From NCBI RefSeq assembly GCF_037975245.1, contig NC_092575.1, positions 20,105,841 through 20,169,840 of the forward strand: 64,000 nt of DNA, given 5' to 3'. The DNA comes from Apostichopus japonicus (taxonomy: Eukaryota; Echinodermata; Holothuroidea; Aspidochirotida; Stichopodidae). How positions within the stretch are numbered: position 1 is the stretch's first letter; every line of letters begins with the position of its first letter. Shown one piece after another: positions 53,001 through 63,900 of this stretch. The notes under the pieces are model-generated. The model was given only the letters and a program-made list of their open reading frames with translations, ran no database searches and was not told the origin of the DNA. Both the position numbers and the translations under genes were made by a program.

Positions 53001-56000
53001 ACATATGCCCATTATTAAGTTAATGTTATATTATGAATAAGGCTTTACAGTGTTTAGTTGCTATATTTGTTCTTAGAAGTTCAAAGTACAATTTCCAACT
53101 CACCACTCCAAACGTTTGAATAAACTCGACAATCACATGATTCTGACAAGATGCAAAATGAAACTTGGAACTCGTGCTCTGGAGGAATCTATAGATGTTG
53201 GTGATGGTCTCCAGTTTGTACTTTTTTCTATCAAAGAAAAATTAGAAATTAAATTAAAGTTTTTCAGGTAAGGGTTCCACGCGGTAAACTTTCTCCGATG
53301 CCAAAACAACCAGGACATTTCTTCTTCATTACAGAAGTTTGCGTCAACTTATTTCTTTCTTGTTTGCCAACACAAACACTGTGTTATAGTTTAACGCATT
53401 AGCATCTGGTCATGGTAGTTGTCTAATAACCCCAAGAAAGTTGTTTTAATTTGTCTGAGAATTTAAGGGTTATATGCATATGAGCATTGATGATGCCCAT
53501 TAAATTTTGTCATGTCAAAATTATGAGGCTAACAACCATTAGCTTACTGATCCATTTTGGAGGATTTAAACTTCAAGTCACAGCATCCTTAAGGAACAAT
53601 TCACTATTGGTAATGATAAAATAGCAGTTGGGACTTTTAACAGGAAACATCCTTAGGTTGTCCATGAAGCCTTAATTAGTACATTAAAATGGATGATATT
53701 TGGGATTCCTTTTCACTTTTGTTTTCGACTCTTCACAGGAGATAATGAAATAACACTTTAATAATAATAAATAAAAGTGTTAGCTTTTATACGTCAACTC
53801 AAATTATAACTGGTATTGATAAAAATTAATATAAAAGAGTAAATTGTCACAACCTGTCCAAAAGTATCAAGATGAGTGAAAGAGACAAAATTCTGAAACA
53901 ATCAGGAACCTCTGATAATCCCCTGAGCATCTGCTGGTACCATTGCCTAAAGAGATAAACATGATGTCAACCAAAAATAGATAAAATACAAATAACTAAC
54001 GGCCATCAATCAAAACGTGAACGAATGAAGAATCACGCAAAAACAAAGAATGACAGCAAATTGTGTTTAACACTTTATGAGAGAAACTAAATGAATGTTC
54101 TGGTTAAAACTCAGTCCTATGGAAACTGTTACCGTCGGAAGGTGGAAATGTTTGGTCGGGTGCAGAAATTTGCTACAGTAAATTGTTATTCTTGACCAAT
54201 CTCTCGGTCTCAGAAATGAGTGCTCTACATAAATTGTAAGGTCATGTAATGACCAAATCATTACAATAAATAGCTCATACACTTTGAAAGTGGTTTCCTT
54301 GGTAGCTGCTTCTCATTCCCCCTCTCCCTTTCCTTAATATATACTATATACTATACAATACAATATAATATGATACAATAAATATATAATATGATATATG
54401 CAACGCAATACCATACCATACCATACGATACCATACCATACAATACAATACAATACAATAGAATGCAATAGAATATAATATGATACAATATAATATATCA
54501 TACAATACAATAGAATATAATAGAATACAATATAATACAATACAATTCAATTCAATTCAATACAATACAATGCAATGCAATACAATATAATATAATTGGG
54601 TAAATGAGCAGGAATACTCCCGATGGGCTGACCAGAAAACAAGCATTCAATATTAACAAACCTGAGCGGCTTTTTGATCGTCTCATCCAGAGAGTCACTC
54701 ATCTGTCTGCTGCCACCAGTGGAGGCCTTCATCATTTCACTGCCAGGTCTACTGCTAGTTCTCCTGGATAACTTCCCAGGTACCGCCTTCATGGGAGAGG
54801 CTGGATGTCTCCTCATGCTTAACACGTAAGCCTCCACATCGGCTTTCTTCAGAAAGATCCCTTCCGCAATCGTTTGATAAGGGTTCTCGGCGAAGGAGAA
54901 CATCCTACAGTGATCAGAAAAATAATCAAAACACGAGCATTTTAGACAGTGCGTGCCAAAAATTGGATGCTGCCGACGGAAGGGAGGAGAGGGGCTGCAA
55001 CATCATCAAGAGAGGTGGGGATATAACCCCCCATCCACCCCCCCTCCCCCTCATGTGGAGATTATTATTTGATGACTCATTCAAGATTTTCTCTGGTAAA
55101 CTTATAGGTTCAAGTCAAAGTGCTTTGTTAATATGTAATCTCAGCTGGAATTGAATGCTTGAAATTATTAGATCAACATTACGAAAAACTTGGAGATAAA
55201 ATCAAAGGGTCATCTTACCGTTCACCCTCCATTCCCGGGAAAGACTCTATGAAATGGACCACATACTCTTTGCTACCACGGATGAAAGATTTCTTGATTC
55301 CATCGTCATTGCAAAAAATGACCTAATGAATGATGAAATATGGATTAAAGGTTAGCTTTTTTTTTTTTTGGAGGAAAAATGAGGTACGAAAATACGGAAA
55401 CCGAAATGCCTCAGCTGTAAATTGATTTCTTTTAAAAAATGAAATGAAGCGTAACTGATTTGAAAAAAGAAGGCCATAGTAGTTTAGCGATAGTTTCGAA
55501 TGACTCTCATTTTTACATACTGTATGAACAAGGCATACTCCATCGGAGAGGACGCATAATGAAAGTGCTGTTTGTTGGAAATAGTTGGACAGAACTAAAA
55601 ACATAGACCGTAATGCCTCGATCTGATAGAATATGACATGACACTGTACAGGTTAGCGTCGTTTTCGAAAGAAAAGCAATACTGCTCAATTAATTTGAGT
55701 GAATCAGGCAGAAGACGGAATTAGATTAAGAAAGGCAACTCAGTATGTAACTGCAAGGATTGCGAGATAATTATTCATTCTTGGTCCTAGAAAAGTATTT
55801 ACCTTATTTTGAAATGAAATCTTATTCCATAGTTGACTAAACTTAAACAGATTACAAGGACAAAAAAATCAACACACATTCTTCTTAACTTTACCTCAGC
55901 CTTTATTGAGTTGACTTGTTTCGTTGATGAAACAATTTCTGTTTTGAATTCATTCTTCTGATTTATTATTTTGTCTTTGATCCACTTTCTCACAACCACC

Positions 56001-59000
56001 TCATTTCCCTGGTCTTGTACCTTGGTGAAACTCACATCTGTTGAAGCAATATAAATCATTGAGCAGATGTGAATTGACCTAAGTAGCTTTAAAAGAAGAA
56101 GGATAACTATTCATGAATGCTTCTAGTTATTCACCCTGATTGATATTTTGCTATTAAGATACCAGATGCATCAACTCATGATTGCTTTCATTGGGAAATC
56201 ATAAAAAGTTGCCAAAACTCTTTGAATCTCAAAGTGCAGGTTGCAGTCTCACTTGTCTTTATATATTTATACAGCGTTTCTCTACGACATACCACAGTCT
56301 CGAGTACACTTCCGAAAGTCAGTTATCACTCTAATTTCAAATAGTGCACAAACCAAGCCATCTCGTCCCATATTTTGATGTGAATCTCTTTCTCTGCAGT
56401 AGTTCACAATAAAGTGATCCAAGCTGAGATTAAATTTTTGGCAGTATCAAAAGTTTAATTAATTTCCAGTTGCTGTCAATGTGTACAAACTTACAAGTGT
56501 TGTACATATTGGTCTATATAGCTAGCTACTACTCCCTATTCATACTCCTTAAACTGGCATTATGTATTAATTAGTTTGTTTTTATTATTATTTATATTAT
56601 CATATACCGTAGTCTTCATGTTTCAATGTTTTGTTCGATTGCAAGAAGCCGACGATTGAACCATCAGATCTGTTTAAGTTGGAAGGCATTTGTACATCTT
56701 AATCCTTTTCTGTTGTTAATGTTAGGAGCTGATACGATAGGCAGGGACGGGCACTTTGACCAAATGTGTCCTGGGTGATAAGGGGCGGGGGGCAGGCTAA
56801 GATGTAATGGCCTCAAAGGGAAGGGTCTAAGGAGAGAGGTTCTCCCTTCTCTTGGAGAAACTTTGGTAAAATTAAGAGTAATTTAATCTCAATAAATGCA
56901 AGATGGTGTCTATAGTTTGCTCCTTTGGAAACATCATTTGAAGAGAATTTTCAACTTTTTAGGTTGTATATACCTCATATACATGTTTTATCTTTATATT
57001 TTGTATGCTAGATTCCTTGTAATATTCTGTCAGCCAATAGGGGGGATGTGCCCCCCTTGATTTTATTCTGTAGGGGTGGGGCTAAAGCGGCCTCAGAAGT
57101 TACATAATTGTGCCCCTGAAAACCGGTACTATCCATCTCTAAATGCAAACGTTTAAGTTTCACTTACATAGAAGCTTACAATCAGAGTCTTCTGACATGT
57201 CGTGTTCGATGTCTGAGAGAAGGTTGTTCGCAAAAATGTCCAATGCCTTAAAAATATAAATGAGATCTTCGTTACTGTTGACAATTTGTTTTAATAATGG
57301 AGGGATTATTTGCTAAACTTAAACACTCAGCATCTAACATTTTTAATGATTCTTATATAACTAGAAAGCCAGTTGCCTTAATAAATAGTGATTCCTTGCC
57401 ACATTTTATATGTGTACATTTATACAGTGACTCTGCAAACAAGATTTGAAAGTGTCGACCGTTACTGGCTTCAAGTGAAGGTTCTTGCACTAATGCAGAC
57501 CTGTCTAGCCAGTATAAAAGAAGAAGAACAAAAGATTAAGATAAAGTACGAATAAAGAAAATAACCAACTGCATCAACATCTTTTCCATAGATGAGGTAG
57601 TCTAATCTTATCTGTACATCTCCTGGTCTTGGGTAGAAGCTGCCCAGCATTGTCAATGGACTGATTATTGAAGTGAGAATCTGTCCCTGGAAGAATGAAA
57701 TTTTTTAACAAATGTCGCATTAAATACGATAACATAATTGTAGTTCATTAAAATATCCAAAAGTAGTCATCATAAAGTAGTCCTGAGGAAAAGATATAGG
57801 GTGACTTAGTCTATTAATTAAAGTATATTATATCGGATACTACATACATACATACATACTTTTATAAAGCGCAAACTCCATATGATCAATACGCTAAAAT
57901 TTACAAGAAAAATAATACCAACAAAATGTACAATTAATTAAACAGGTAAGTCTTAAGTTGTTTGTTGAACAGTGCAACAGAATTAGAATTACGTATATGA
58001 GAGGGAAGAGAGTTCCACAACACATCACCTGCACTGGAAAAGCCGCCCTCACCCACCCGTTTCTTAGAAGACGGTAGTATGGTATAGTACAGTAAAGTAA
58101 AGTACAGTGTAGTCTAGTAGGGTATAGTATAGTATAGTTAGTATAGTATATTATAGTATAATAATAGTATACTATATTATAGTATAATAATAGTATAGTA
58201 TAGTACTGAAATAAATTTCTGCAGCCTGCGAGGCTGTGAAGAGGTTTTCAAAACCCTATTAATGCAACTCAACGAACCAACACACGGTTTGGGGCGAGTC
58301 TTCAATGCCTTTACAAGGAAACTTTGATGGCAACAAAACAAACAGAAACAATTTGGAAAAACTGTACAGTAATATCTGTATTAATGAGTTTAGACTCACA
58401 GTATAAAGCTCATGTGCTGCAGTGTCTATATTTGAAGGAATACAATTTTCTGTGACTTTCTGAATTTTTCTGACACAATCTGGATCAATGACTTGGACCA
58501 TGCTCTTCAGACCCCATACATTAGTGTGTCCTTTTATACCATAAATCAGCTCAGATGTTGTGGACTGGAGAGGATTTTGTAGCTTAGACTTGACCAAAAC
58601 TTCGCTATCTTTCATCATGTGAAACCTGAGTTATCATGGCAAAAAAAAAAAAAATGGTGGAGAAAGGTGTAAATAAGTGGTCAATTCCAAATAGTAAAAA
58701 CAAACTAAGGAAGCTTTTTTAGCAGGGCTGTGGGAAAGAGATAAGAAAGAAGGAAATTCTAATTTAAATAAAATATAAGTTAAGAATATCAGGGAGCTCA
58801 TCCCCCCCCCCCCCCTCTTCCACAGGCAGGCAGAATAATACAAAAAATATATAAAGTGTATGCTACATCTTATACAGTCAGAAAAATTTCAACATAGCTT
58901 AAAAGTTAGCATTAGTAATTCATTTTTGTTCTAAGCATGGATCCTCTATTGCACCTGACTTTACTAACATCAATGGATGTTCAATTTGTTTTCATCTCTG

Positions 59001-59832
59001 CTGCTAAAACGTTGAATTACAAAATGGCTGTCGTGCATTCGTAATAGAAATCATGAAGGCGTAATTAAGGTTAACCAAGGCTACCACAATACAACAGCAT
59101 TGTGTTTGTGGTAACGTAAGAAACCAACCGTCAAAGCACTGGTTTCAAGAGCAAATCCGTTGGGTGCAACCTAAATAATGGTTTGCAGTAGGTGGAGAGA
59201 AGGGTCTGTTGGGATAAGATGAGAGGTGGGTGTTTCTGGTGCTTAGTTTATTATTGGTTACATATGGTATAAACATTACAAAATTGAACAAGTTTACACT
59301 TAAACTTACTTTTCAAGTAGAGGCATAAACTGTTTTGAAAATACTGGATAAGGGTTGTATGGTAACTTTGAACTTTTTGCCAGAGATTGGGTGAATGCAG
59401 TCATTTTGTCAAGTACTAGAGTATCTTTAAGATATGATACCACAGCTTCCATATGCCTTGCAGCTTCAGGATCAGTGGGTGTTTCATATGTGATACGTTC
59501 TTCCACAGGGCGATGAGAAATAGGCTGGGCAAACATGTCAAGAACAAAAAAATGAATGTAAACTTGATGCATATTTGGGATTTATTCTTCCCTTTACTAC
59601 ATTCTTTTGTTTTGGATTAACAATGTTCAGTAAGTATGCAAAAGACAGTTACGTTCTTCCACTACACTGCACACTGTGACCAAAATGCACACAAGAAATG
59701 AGCTTATAATTACAATTCCATAGAAAAAAAGAGTTAAGTTTTCTATGAAATTATATTTGGTTACCTTATTTACAGCAGATGCTGTTCCTGTTCTTGAGTT
59801 ATCCCATGTCTGTGACAAAGTTGATGCCATTT
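38183..59832 (-). CDS. Large unrecognised protein, 26 coding exons, 1131 aa, internally duplicated
   Basis: Exons: 59830-59765, 59524-59310, 58625-58400, 57686-57570, 57246-57168, 56037-55895, 55322-55219, 54904-54662, 53946-53854, 53227-53104, 52894-52824, 51765-51654, 50706-50608, 50165-50073, 49201-49126, 47942-47869, 46797-46670, 45334-45109, 44386-44239, 43373-43207, 42373-42288, 41536-41470, 40905-40753, 40158-39964, 39478-39305, 38299-38183. Every GT/AG junction keeps phase; they sum to 3396 bases. I do not recognise the family. Residues ~70-330 and ~665-910 are similar halves: LPYNPYP (76-82) against LPQNPYP (670-676), WGLKS against YGLKS, SFAENP (320-325) against YFPENP (901-906). 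Between them lie a Ser-rich segment (~335-385) and a possible hydrophobic helix ([10 protein letters not shown], ~420-428). Residues 920-970 are charged and helical in character. No signal peptide. The ATG lies two bases after an acceptor, so an untranslated exon lies upstream. Exon 14's start is the least certain. Confidence 0.85.
38887..39274. mobile_element. hAT MITE, 388 bp, in the last intron of the 1131 aa gene
   Basis: Ends CAGTGGCGGAGCG and AGCTCCGCCACTG are inverted; TTACAGCT is duplicated on both sides (38879-38886, 39275-39282). It carries the GTGGTGGCGCTC module seen in the 16.1 kb element. The right target duplication begins 23 bases inside the intron from the exon 25 splice donor. 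Confidence 0.92.
40370..40434 (-). mobile_element. tRNA-Thr-like SINE head or tRNA pseudogene
   Basis: On the minus strand TGGGTCAATTGA resembles an A box, GGCTCAAATCC a B box, and GGACTTGTAATCC forms an anticodon-type hairpin with a TGT triplet. The D arm is degenerate. It lies in an intron of the 1131 aa gene. Confidence 0.55.
42771..43165. mobile_element. hAT-like relic with CAGTGGTTCTCAAAC end
   Basis: The left end CAGTGGTTCTCAAACATTTT is the familiar terminus of many hAT elements. At the other side GCGCCCCCCTGAGAAC is a partial inverted counterpart (GTTCTCAGGGGGGCGC). No clean 8 bp duplication is seen, so the right end is probably damaged. Its precise right boundary is uncertain. Confidence 0.5.
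44489..44846. mobile_element. piggyBac-like TTAA MITE, copy 1 (358 bp)
   Basis: TTAA flanks both sides (44485-44488, 44847-44850). The ends AGGCATTGAAGACTCGCCCC and, reversed, AGGGTGTGAAGACTCTCGC form imperfect inverted repeats. The same sequence, inverted, recurs at 61.8-62.1 kb with TTAA flanks, and one end recurs at 58.3 kb. It sits in an intron between exons 18 and 19 of the 1131 aa gene. Confidence 0.8.
45530..46440. repeat. Composite minisatellite in an intron of the 1131 aa gene
   Basis: Two building blocks alternate: TCTGTTGTATCATCAAGTCT followed by ATTGTAATTCTCTCATTTCATTG (~43 bp), and a shorter TCTGTTGTATTGTCATACTCTATTG-like block (~25 bp, given here as a description). Long open frames rich in VCCII follow from the repeat and are not genes. 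Confidence 0.92.
46845..47114. repeat. Long (TA)n microsatellite with a 19 bp perfect hairpin inside
   Basis: TA dinucleotides fill 46852-46873, 46984-47077 and on to 47114 with small breaks. Between them, 46915-46933 and 46945-46963 are perfect reverse complements (arm GAAATAAGATATGACTCAT) around an 11-base loop. Confidence 0.92.
47161..47229 (-). mobile_element. tRNA-derived SINE head next to the (TA)n tract
   Basis: On the minus strand CCTAGTGGTTAGGGTG contains an A-box-like motif and GGATTTGAATCCTGG a B-box-like motif. TCCGC-ATATAAA-GCGGG forms an anticodon arm with a 7-base loop. The (TA)n stretch follows downstream, as a simple-repeat SINE tail would. Confidence 0.6.
49489..49872. mobile_element. 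hAT MITE, 384 bp, sister of the 38.9 kb copy
   Basis: Ends CAGTGGCGGAGG and CCCCGCCACTG are inverted; TTACCAAC is duplicated at 49481-49488 and 49873-49880. Its interior aligns along its length with the 38887-39274 copy, including GGCGCTCCGCTTAGATAGTG. It is intronic in the 1131 aa gene, between exons 14 and 15. Confidence 0.93.
51470..51540 (+). mobile_element. tRNA-like SINE head or tRNA pseudogene (CAT-type)
   Basis: TACCTCAGTTGGCAGAGTA is a close A-box/D-arm match and GGTTCTAATCC a one-mismatch B box. GGGCTATCATAATGAG looks like a degraded anticodon arm with CAT. No T-run terminator follows. It lies in an intron of the 1131 aa gene. Confidence 0.55.
54334..54597. repeat. Degenerate AATAC/ACCAT pentanucleotide microsatellite
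   Basis: Runs of ATACA, CCATA and TATAA pentamers fill the tract, ending 65 bases from exon 8 of the 1131 aa gene. The open frames over it are repeat artefacts. Confidence 0.9.
57842..58068 (-). mobile_element. 3' end of a non-LTR retrotransposon (CR1/L2/Jockey-like), 5' truncated
   Basis: Read on the minus strand, a frame gives [20 protein letters not shown], then [16 protein letters not shown] and a stop at about 57940. This is the conserved tail after the reverse transcriptase (F...A...WNSLP..IR...... F...LKT.LF). After the stop comes a ~90 base trailer and a (GTAT)n tail, typical of these elements. The rest of the polymerase is missing. Confidence 0.78.
58076..58206. repeat. AGTAT-type microsatellite
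   Basis: GTATAGTA pentamer-like repeats with drift, directly beside the truncated retrotransposon. Confidence 0.85.
58280..58314. mobile_element. Solitary end of the TTAA MITE family
   Basis: CACGGTTTGGGGCGAGTCTT followed by CAATGCCTTTAC matches one terminus of the copies at 44.5 and 62.1 kb. The flank is TTAC rather than TTAA and the other end is not found nearby. Confidence 0.65.
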
Positions 59833-60957
59833 CTGTAAGAAAGCATAAAATCCATTAGTGCCAGAAATAGCACACAGCCGCTCCCATTGTTTGCCACACA
59901 GTCATTATGCATATAGAAAATGTAGGCCTTTGACACTTCAAGGACCAAAGCTATGTTAGCAAATATATAATATAAATTTACTTTCCTTCATTTCAAAAAT
60001 GCCATGTTCTATTAGAATTGTGGCCAGTATTAGAGTTATCTGAAATCATTCATATGTTTCAGTCATGAGAGGTTTAAAACTGGGTGATATTTTTTTTTTA
60101 GTAGCTATTCAACACAGGCTTTGAAGATAGTATCCAACTGATCATACTGCTTGGCCAAATGAATGGCTATGCTTATTAAAATATTAGCTGATTACACGTT
60201 TGCTCTGGGTGATAACTAAGGCAGATCTTACTTACAATGACTAGTTTGGTAAATCTGGTCACTTAATGTCAAATGCCACTAACGTATTATTATGGTTTAC
60301 AGCCTATACTTGTACTCGCGCAGCATCGTACCTTTACTATTATATAAATATTGTGTGTAATACTAATTAATACTAGCATAGCCAACACCAGCTGCTAGGC
60401 CTAGCTTGTAGTAATTTCAACATTGCCTAACGACCAAAGGGTGCAAGAGGCCCAGCCTAAGTTAGAAGATGGCTAATGTCATGGGGATTTACCACCTTAC
60501 AATTTATAGGCTATATTTCAATAAGTTGGACTACTTACAAGCTTACTCACGTTTTGGTCGTCAATTTATTACTAATTCATACATAATTTGTAACAGTCTT
60601 GCCTTAGTCAAATGCAGGGATATGATGAAATTTACGAGCTTTTATTCATTGTGATCGTTTGGTGTTGTCATGCAAACCACCGTATATTTATTTACAATGG
60701 CGTTCCTTGATTATTGCACAAATTTCAATGTTGGGAATTTCCCACGCTGGGGACGATCGACCGATTAGGAAGCAACAACGTGAAACTGGACTAAACCTGG
60801 CAGGCAGAGCTATACTAGCAAACAGCAAAGTATACTCAAAAGTATGTTTAATGCGGTCACCTGGCAGTAACGTGACAACGTCATTAATGAGTAAACTGGT
60901 ACTGGTAGGAACTGTACAGGTACTGCTACTGGTAGGAACGACTGATGATTGACCAAA
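59833..60957. promoter_or_regulatory. Divergent spacer between the 1131 aa gene and the SDR-like gene
   Basis: About 1.1 kb lies between the two start codons. It must hold the untranslated first exon of the minus-strand gene. Near 60880 GTGACAACGTCA resembles a CRE-type site, and ACTGGTAGGAAC occurs twice between 60890 and 60945. Promoter activity is inferred from layout. Confidence 0.4.
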
Positions 60958-63900
60958 ATGGCAGCAAGTGGACCGGGTTATGGATTGGAAGAGAAAGTAG
61001 CCCTTATCGTCGGTATGGATATGAAAGATCACCATTTCACGAAATATTTCGAAAACAATGATATGTCACTGTCAGGTCACATCATTGGTTCTCTAACTTT
61101 TACGTCGTTACTGCACCAGGTTAGGCCTAATCGCAGTCCTAACCTATACTACAGTAGATTAGGTCTAATGCTGGGCTCACTATACTCGCTGCACTTAATT
61201 TGGTAGCAAAGAGTTATGCAAAATGTTAGCAGATAGAATACCCTAAGTTCTAAGGCCTACAGTATGGTCGTATATGGTTAAAGCCACATTATACTAAGGT
61301 GACCACCTTTTTTCCAGACATTCCTGGGACATCGATGTTGACCCGTTTGTAGCCTAGTTCAGATGTAAACAATCATAGCTTAGCCGATATAGGCTCAAGA
61401 TTGAAGTTATTCAAGGTCGCCTTACAAAATCATGGTTATTCTAGGGGAAACCTTTATATCTGGGGACGGCACATGAAATACAGAATCTTGGACATATCTG
61501 GTCAACTTACACTACAAACACAAACTAAGTGATCACAAACTCTACAAATGTTATTGGTACTATTGAGCAGTAATAATCAAGCAATCATGATGATGTACTT
61601 TTGCTTAATGTCTCTCTCTCTCTTAACATTCCCCCTGTCGAGAGAGACAGCCATTTGAAGGACAAATACCTTTGCGACATTAGGTGCTTTACACTGTGTT
61701 TAGTGAAAATTGTTCACTGTACGTGTACAGTAGGCTCCACATTGAGGTCAAGACATTTGCTAGTGCATGTGTTAAGTTAAAGGGTGTAAAGACTCGCGCA
61801 CAAAGAAAACGTCTCATGCTGGTAATCTGACCTAGGTTTGAATGAGGTACGGTAACAGAAGTGTTAGATACCACCATCGATCCCAGAAAATACACACACA
61901 TCTTGCTACCATCAGTAATTAGACACTAGTGTACAGTCAATACATGCAGCTACGGTCATGTACCCACAAGACAGTGTACATAGCAGCGTGGACATCTCAG
62001 GTATAGATAAAAGATAACAAGGTATCACGGTCTGCATTTTGTAGCGACAAGAAGAAAACGTCATTTGCAAACGAGGGAAAGTTAACTTTTTCAGAGCGCG
62101 GCACGCGGTTTGGGGCGAGTCTTCAATGCCTTTAATGTTTTGGTACAGAAACAGATGCTTTTATAAATAATGCTTGGGAATAACCATAATGATGATATCT
62201 CTGATTTTTCTCTGTGGTTTAGTTTTATCCTTATGATTTCTTTGATGCTTTGAGCAGATTTTGCCAGAATGAGATTTATAAGCCAACTTGTAACTGAAAT
62301 CAAAATATATGCAAGCTTTCAGAATTAAAATCGGAAGTTGCAGTCAGGTTTTTGATTGTGTTTAGAGAGCACCAGCATAATTTTATATAAAACAGATTCC
62401 ATTTACATTTCTCTCTGAGGTTGAGTCCAGTACCAGGTAAACTATTTTTTAGTATTATAAGATATTATCCCAAGTGCAGTAAATGTTAGATCCTTTCCTG
62501 AATGTTAATCTCAAAGATGTAAAATCTGTATCTGTCTTAAGATTGTGTTAGGGGGAAATTCTCCCCCTCCCCCAAAGGCATTGGACTAAAACATCTGGAA
62601 GTAAAGTGAGCACAAATTTGACATATATTTTTGGGGTGGTGGAAGGGGGGGGAGGTGGAGGGGGCTAATTATATAAAAATCTGTGAATTGCAAAGAAGGA
62701 CAACACATTTAGAATAGTGGTCATAATTTGTGTTGCAACAACTACATGAGTATCAAGGTCATCTAAGTATGTAAGCAAAAACTGCTGTACCTTAGATTCA
62801 TTACTGGCTGAATTAAAAAAAAATTAAATGGCATGCTGTCTTAAATTGTCTAATTAAGAACTAAAAACCAGTACTAAAAGCATCGGTATCTTTAATATGT
62901 TATGTACCACAGGTATATGCATTAAAAGAGCTTTTATTGAGTGACTAATATCACAGCTATATCCATCACCCTACAGACCCTTTCACATTGTTTGTAGAAG
63001 AATTGTTTTTTATGTGTTTACCATGTACTTTAGATACGTGTAATGACATCGGCAGACAAACTACCGAGTCACTGCTCTCTCTCGGCTGTTCTGTTGCTGC
63101 CGCATCTTTCCAAAAAGAAAAGTTACAAGAGTTCTCGGAAGTCTGCTCAAGAAAATCAGTTTCTAAGGCAAGGGTAAGACTTCTTAAACAAACTATTTTA
63201 CCAAATTATGCACACATCTTCAAAAAGCATGTTTAATATTTTTTCATACTTTGTTCTGGTAGTTGAAATGATCTTACTGAACAAGATCATACTGAATCGA
63301 AAAAGAATTTTCACCTTGGTTGCTATTCCGTAATAGGTATAATGTACAATGCCACGAATGACAGGAGTACAACACTTATACTCATTTGGAAAAGAAAGAA
63401 GATGATAAGATCTTAATTGTTTGATTTAGGACCTTTAGTAACTGTTTAATTTTGTTTTCCATTATCATATAGTTATATAATTATATTTATTTATTTACAT
63501 TTTTTCCGCCTTTGGTACATCTTAAAAATTACTGCTTAATTACTTCCGCTAACACATTTCTTCATCTTTGCTCCCAGCTGGAGACTTTTTCTATTGACAG
63601 GCACGATGACAAATGTTTGACAGCCTTAATTGAGAAAGTCATAAAAAGTTTCAAAGAAATGCATATCTTGGTAAGTTAACTAGTCACATATTACTCTTAA
63701 TACCACTGATTATTCTCAGTAAATTTGGTATCAGTAGATGCTAAAAGAGATATCATAGTGTCTTTTTCTGTTGGCACAGCTCAACAATTTCTTGTGCAGT
63801 TAAAGTAGCTGTATGGACTGTTTTGGATATTTAGCCTCAAATCAATGTCATGCATATTTATGAGCATTCAATTGAAAATTTGTTGATTTGCATACAGTAA

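Noticed and set aside
38183-59832. Naming the 1131 aa gene as a WASH-complex, NCKAP, DNAAF9 or CFAP206-like protein
   Set aside because: Only short chance similarities such as FAENP; layout and remaining sequence do not agree, so no name is given.
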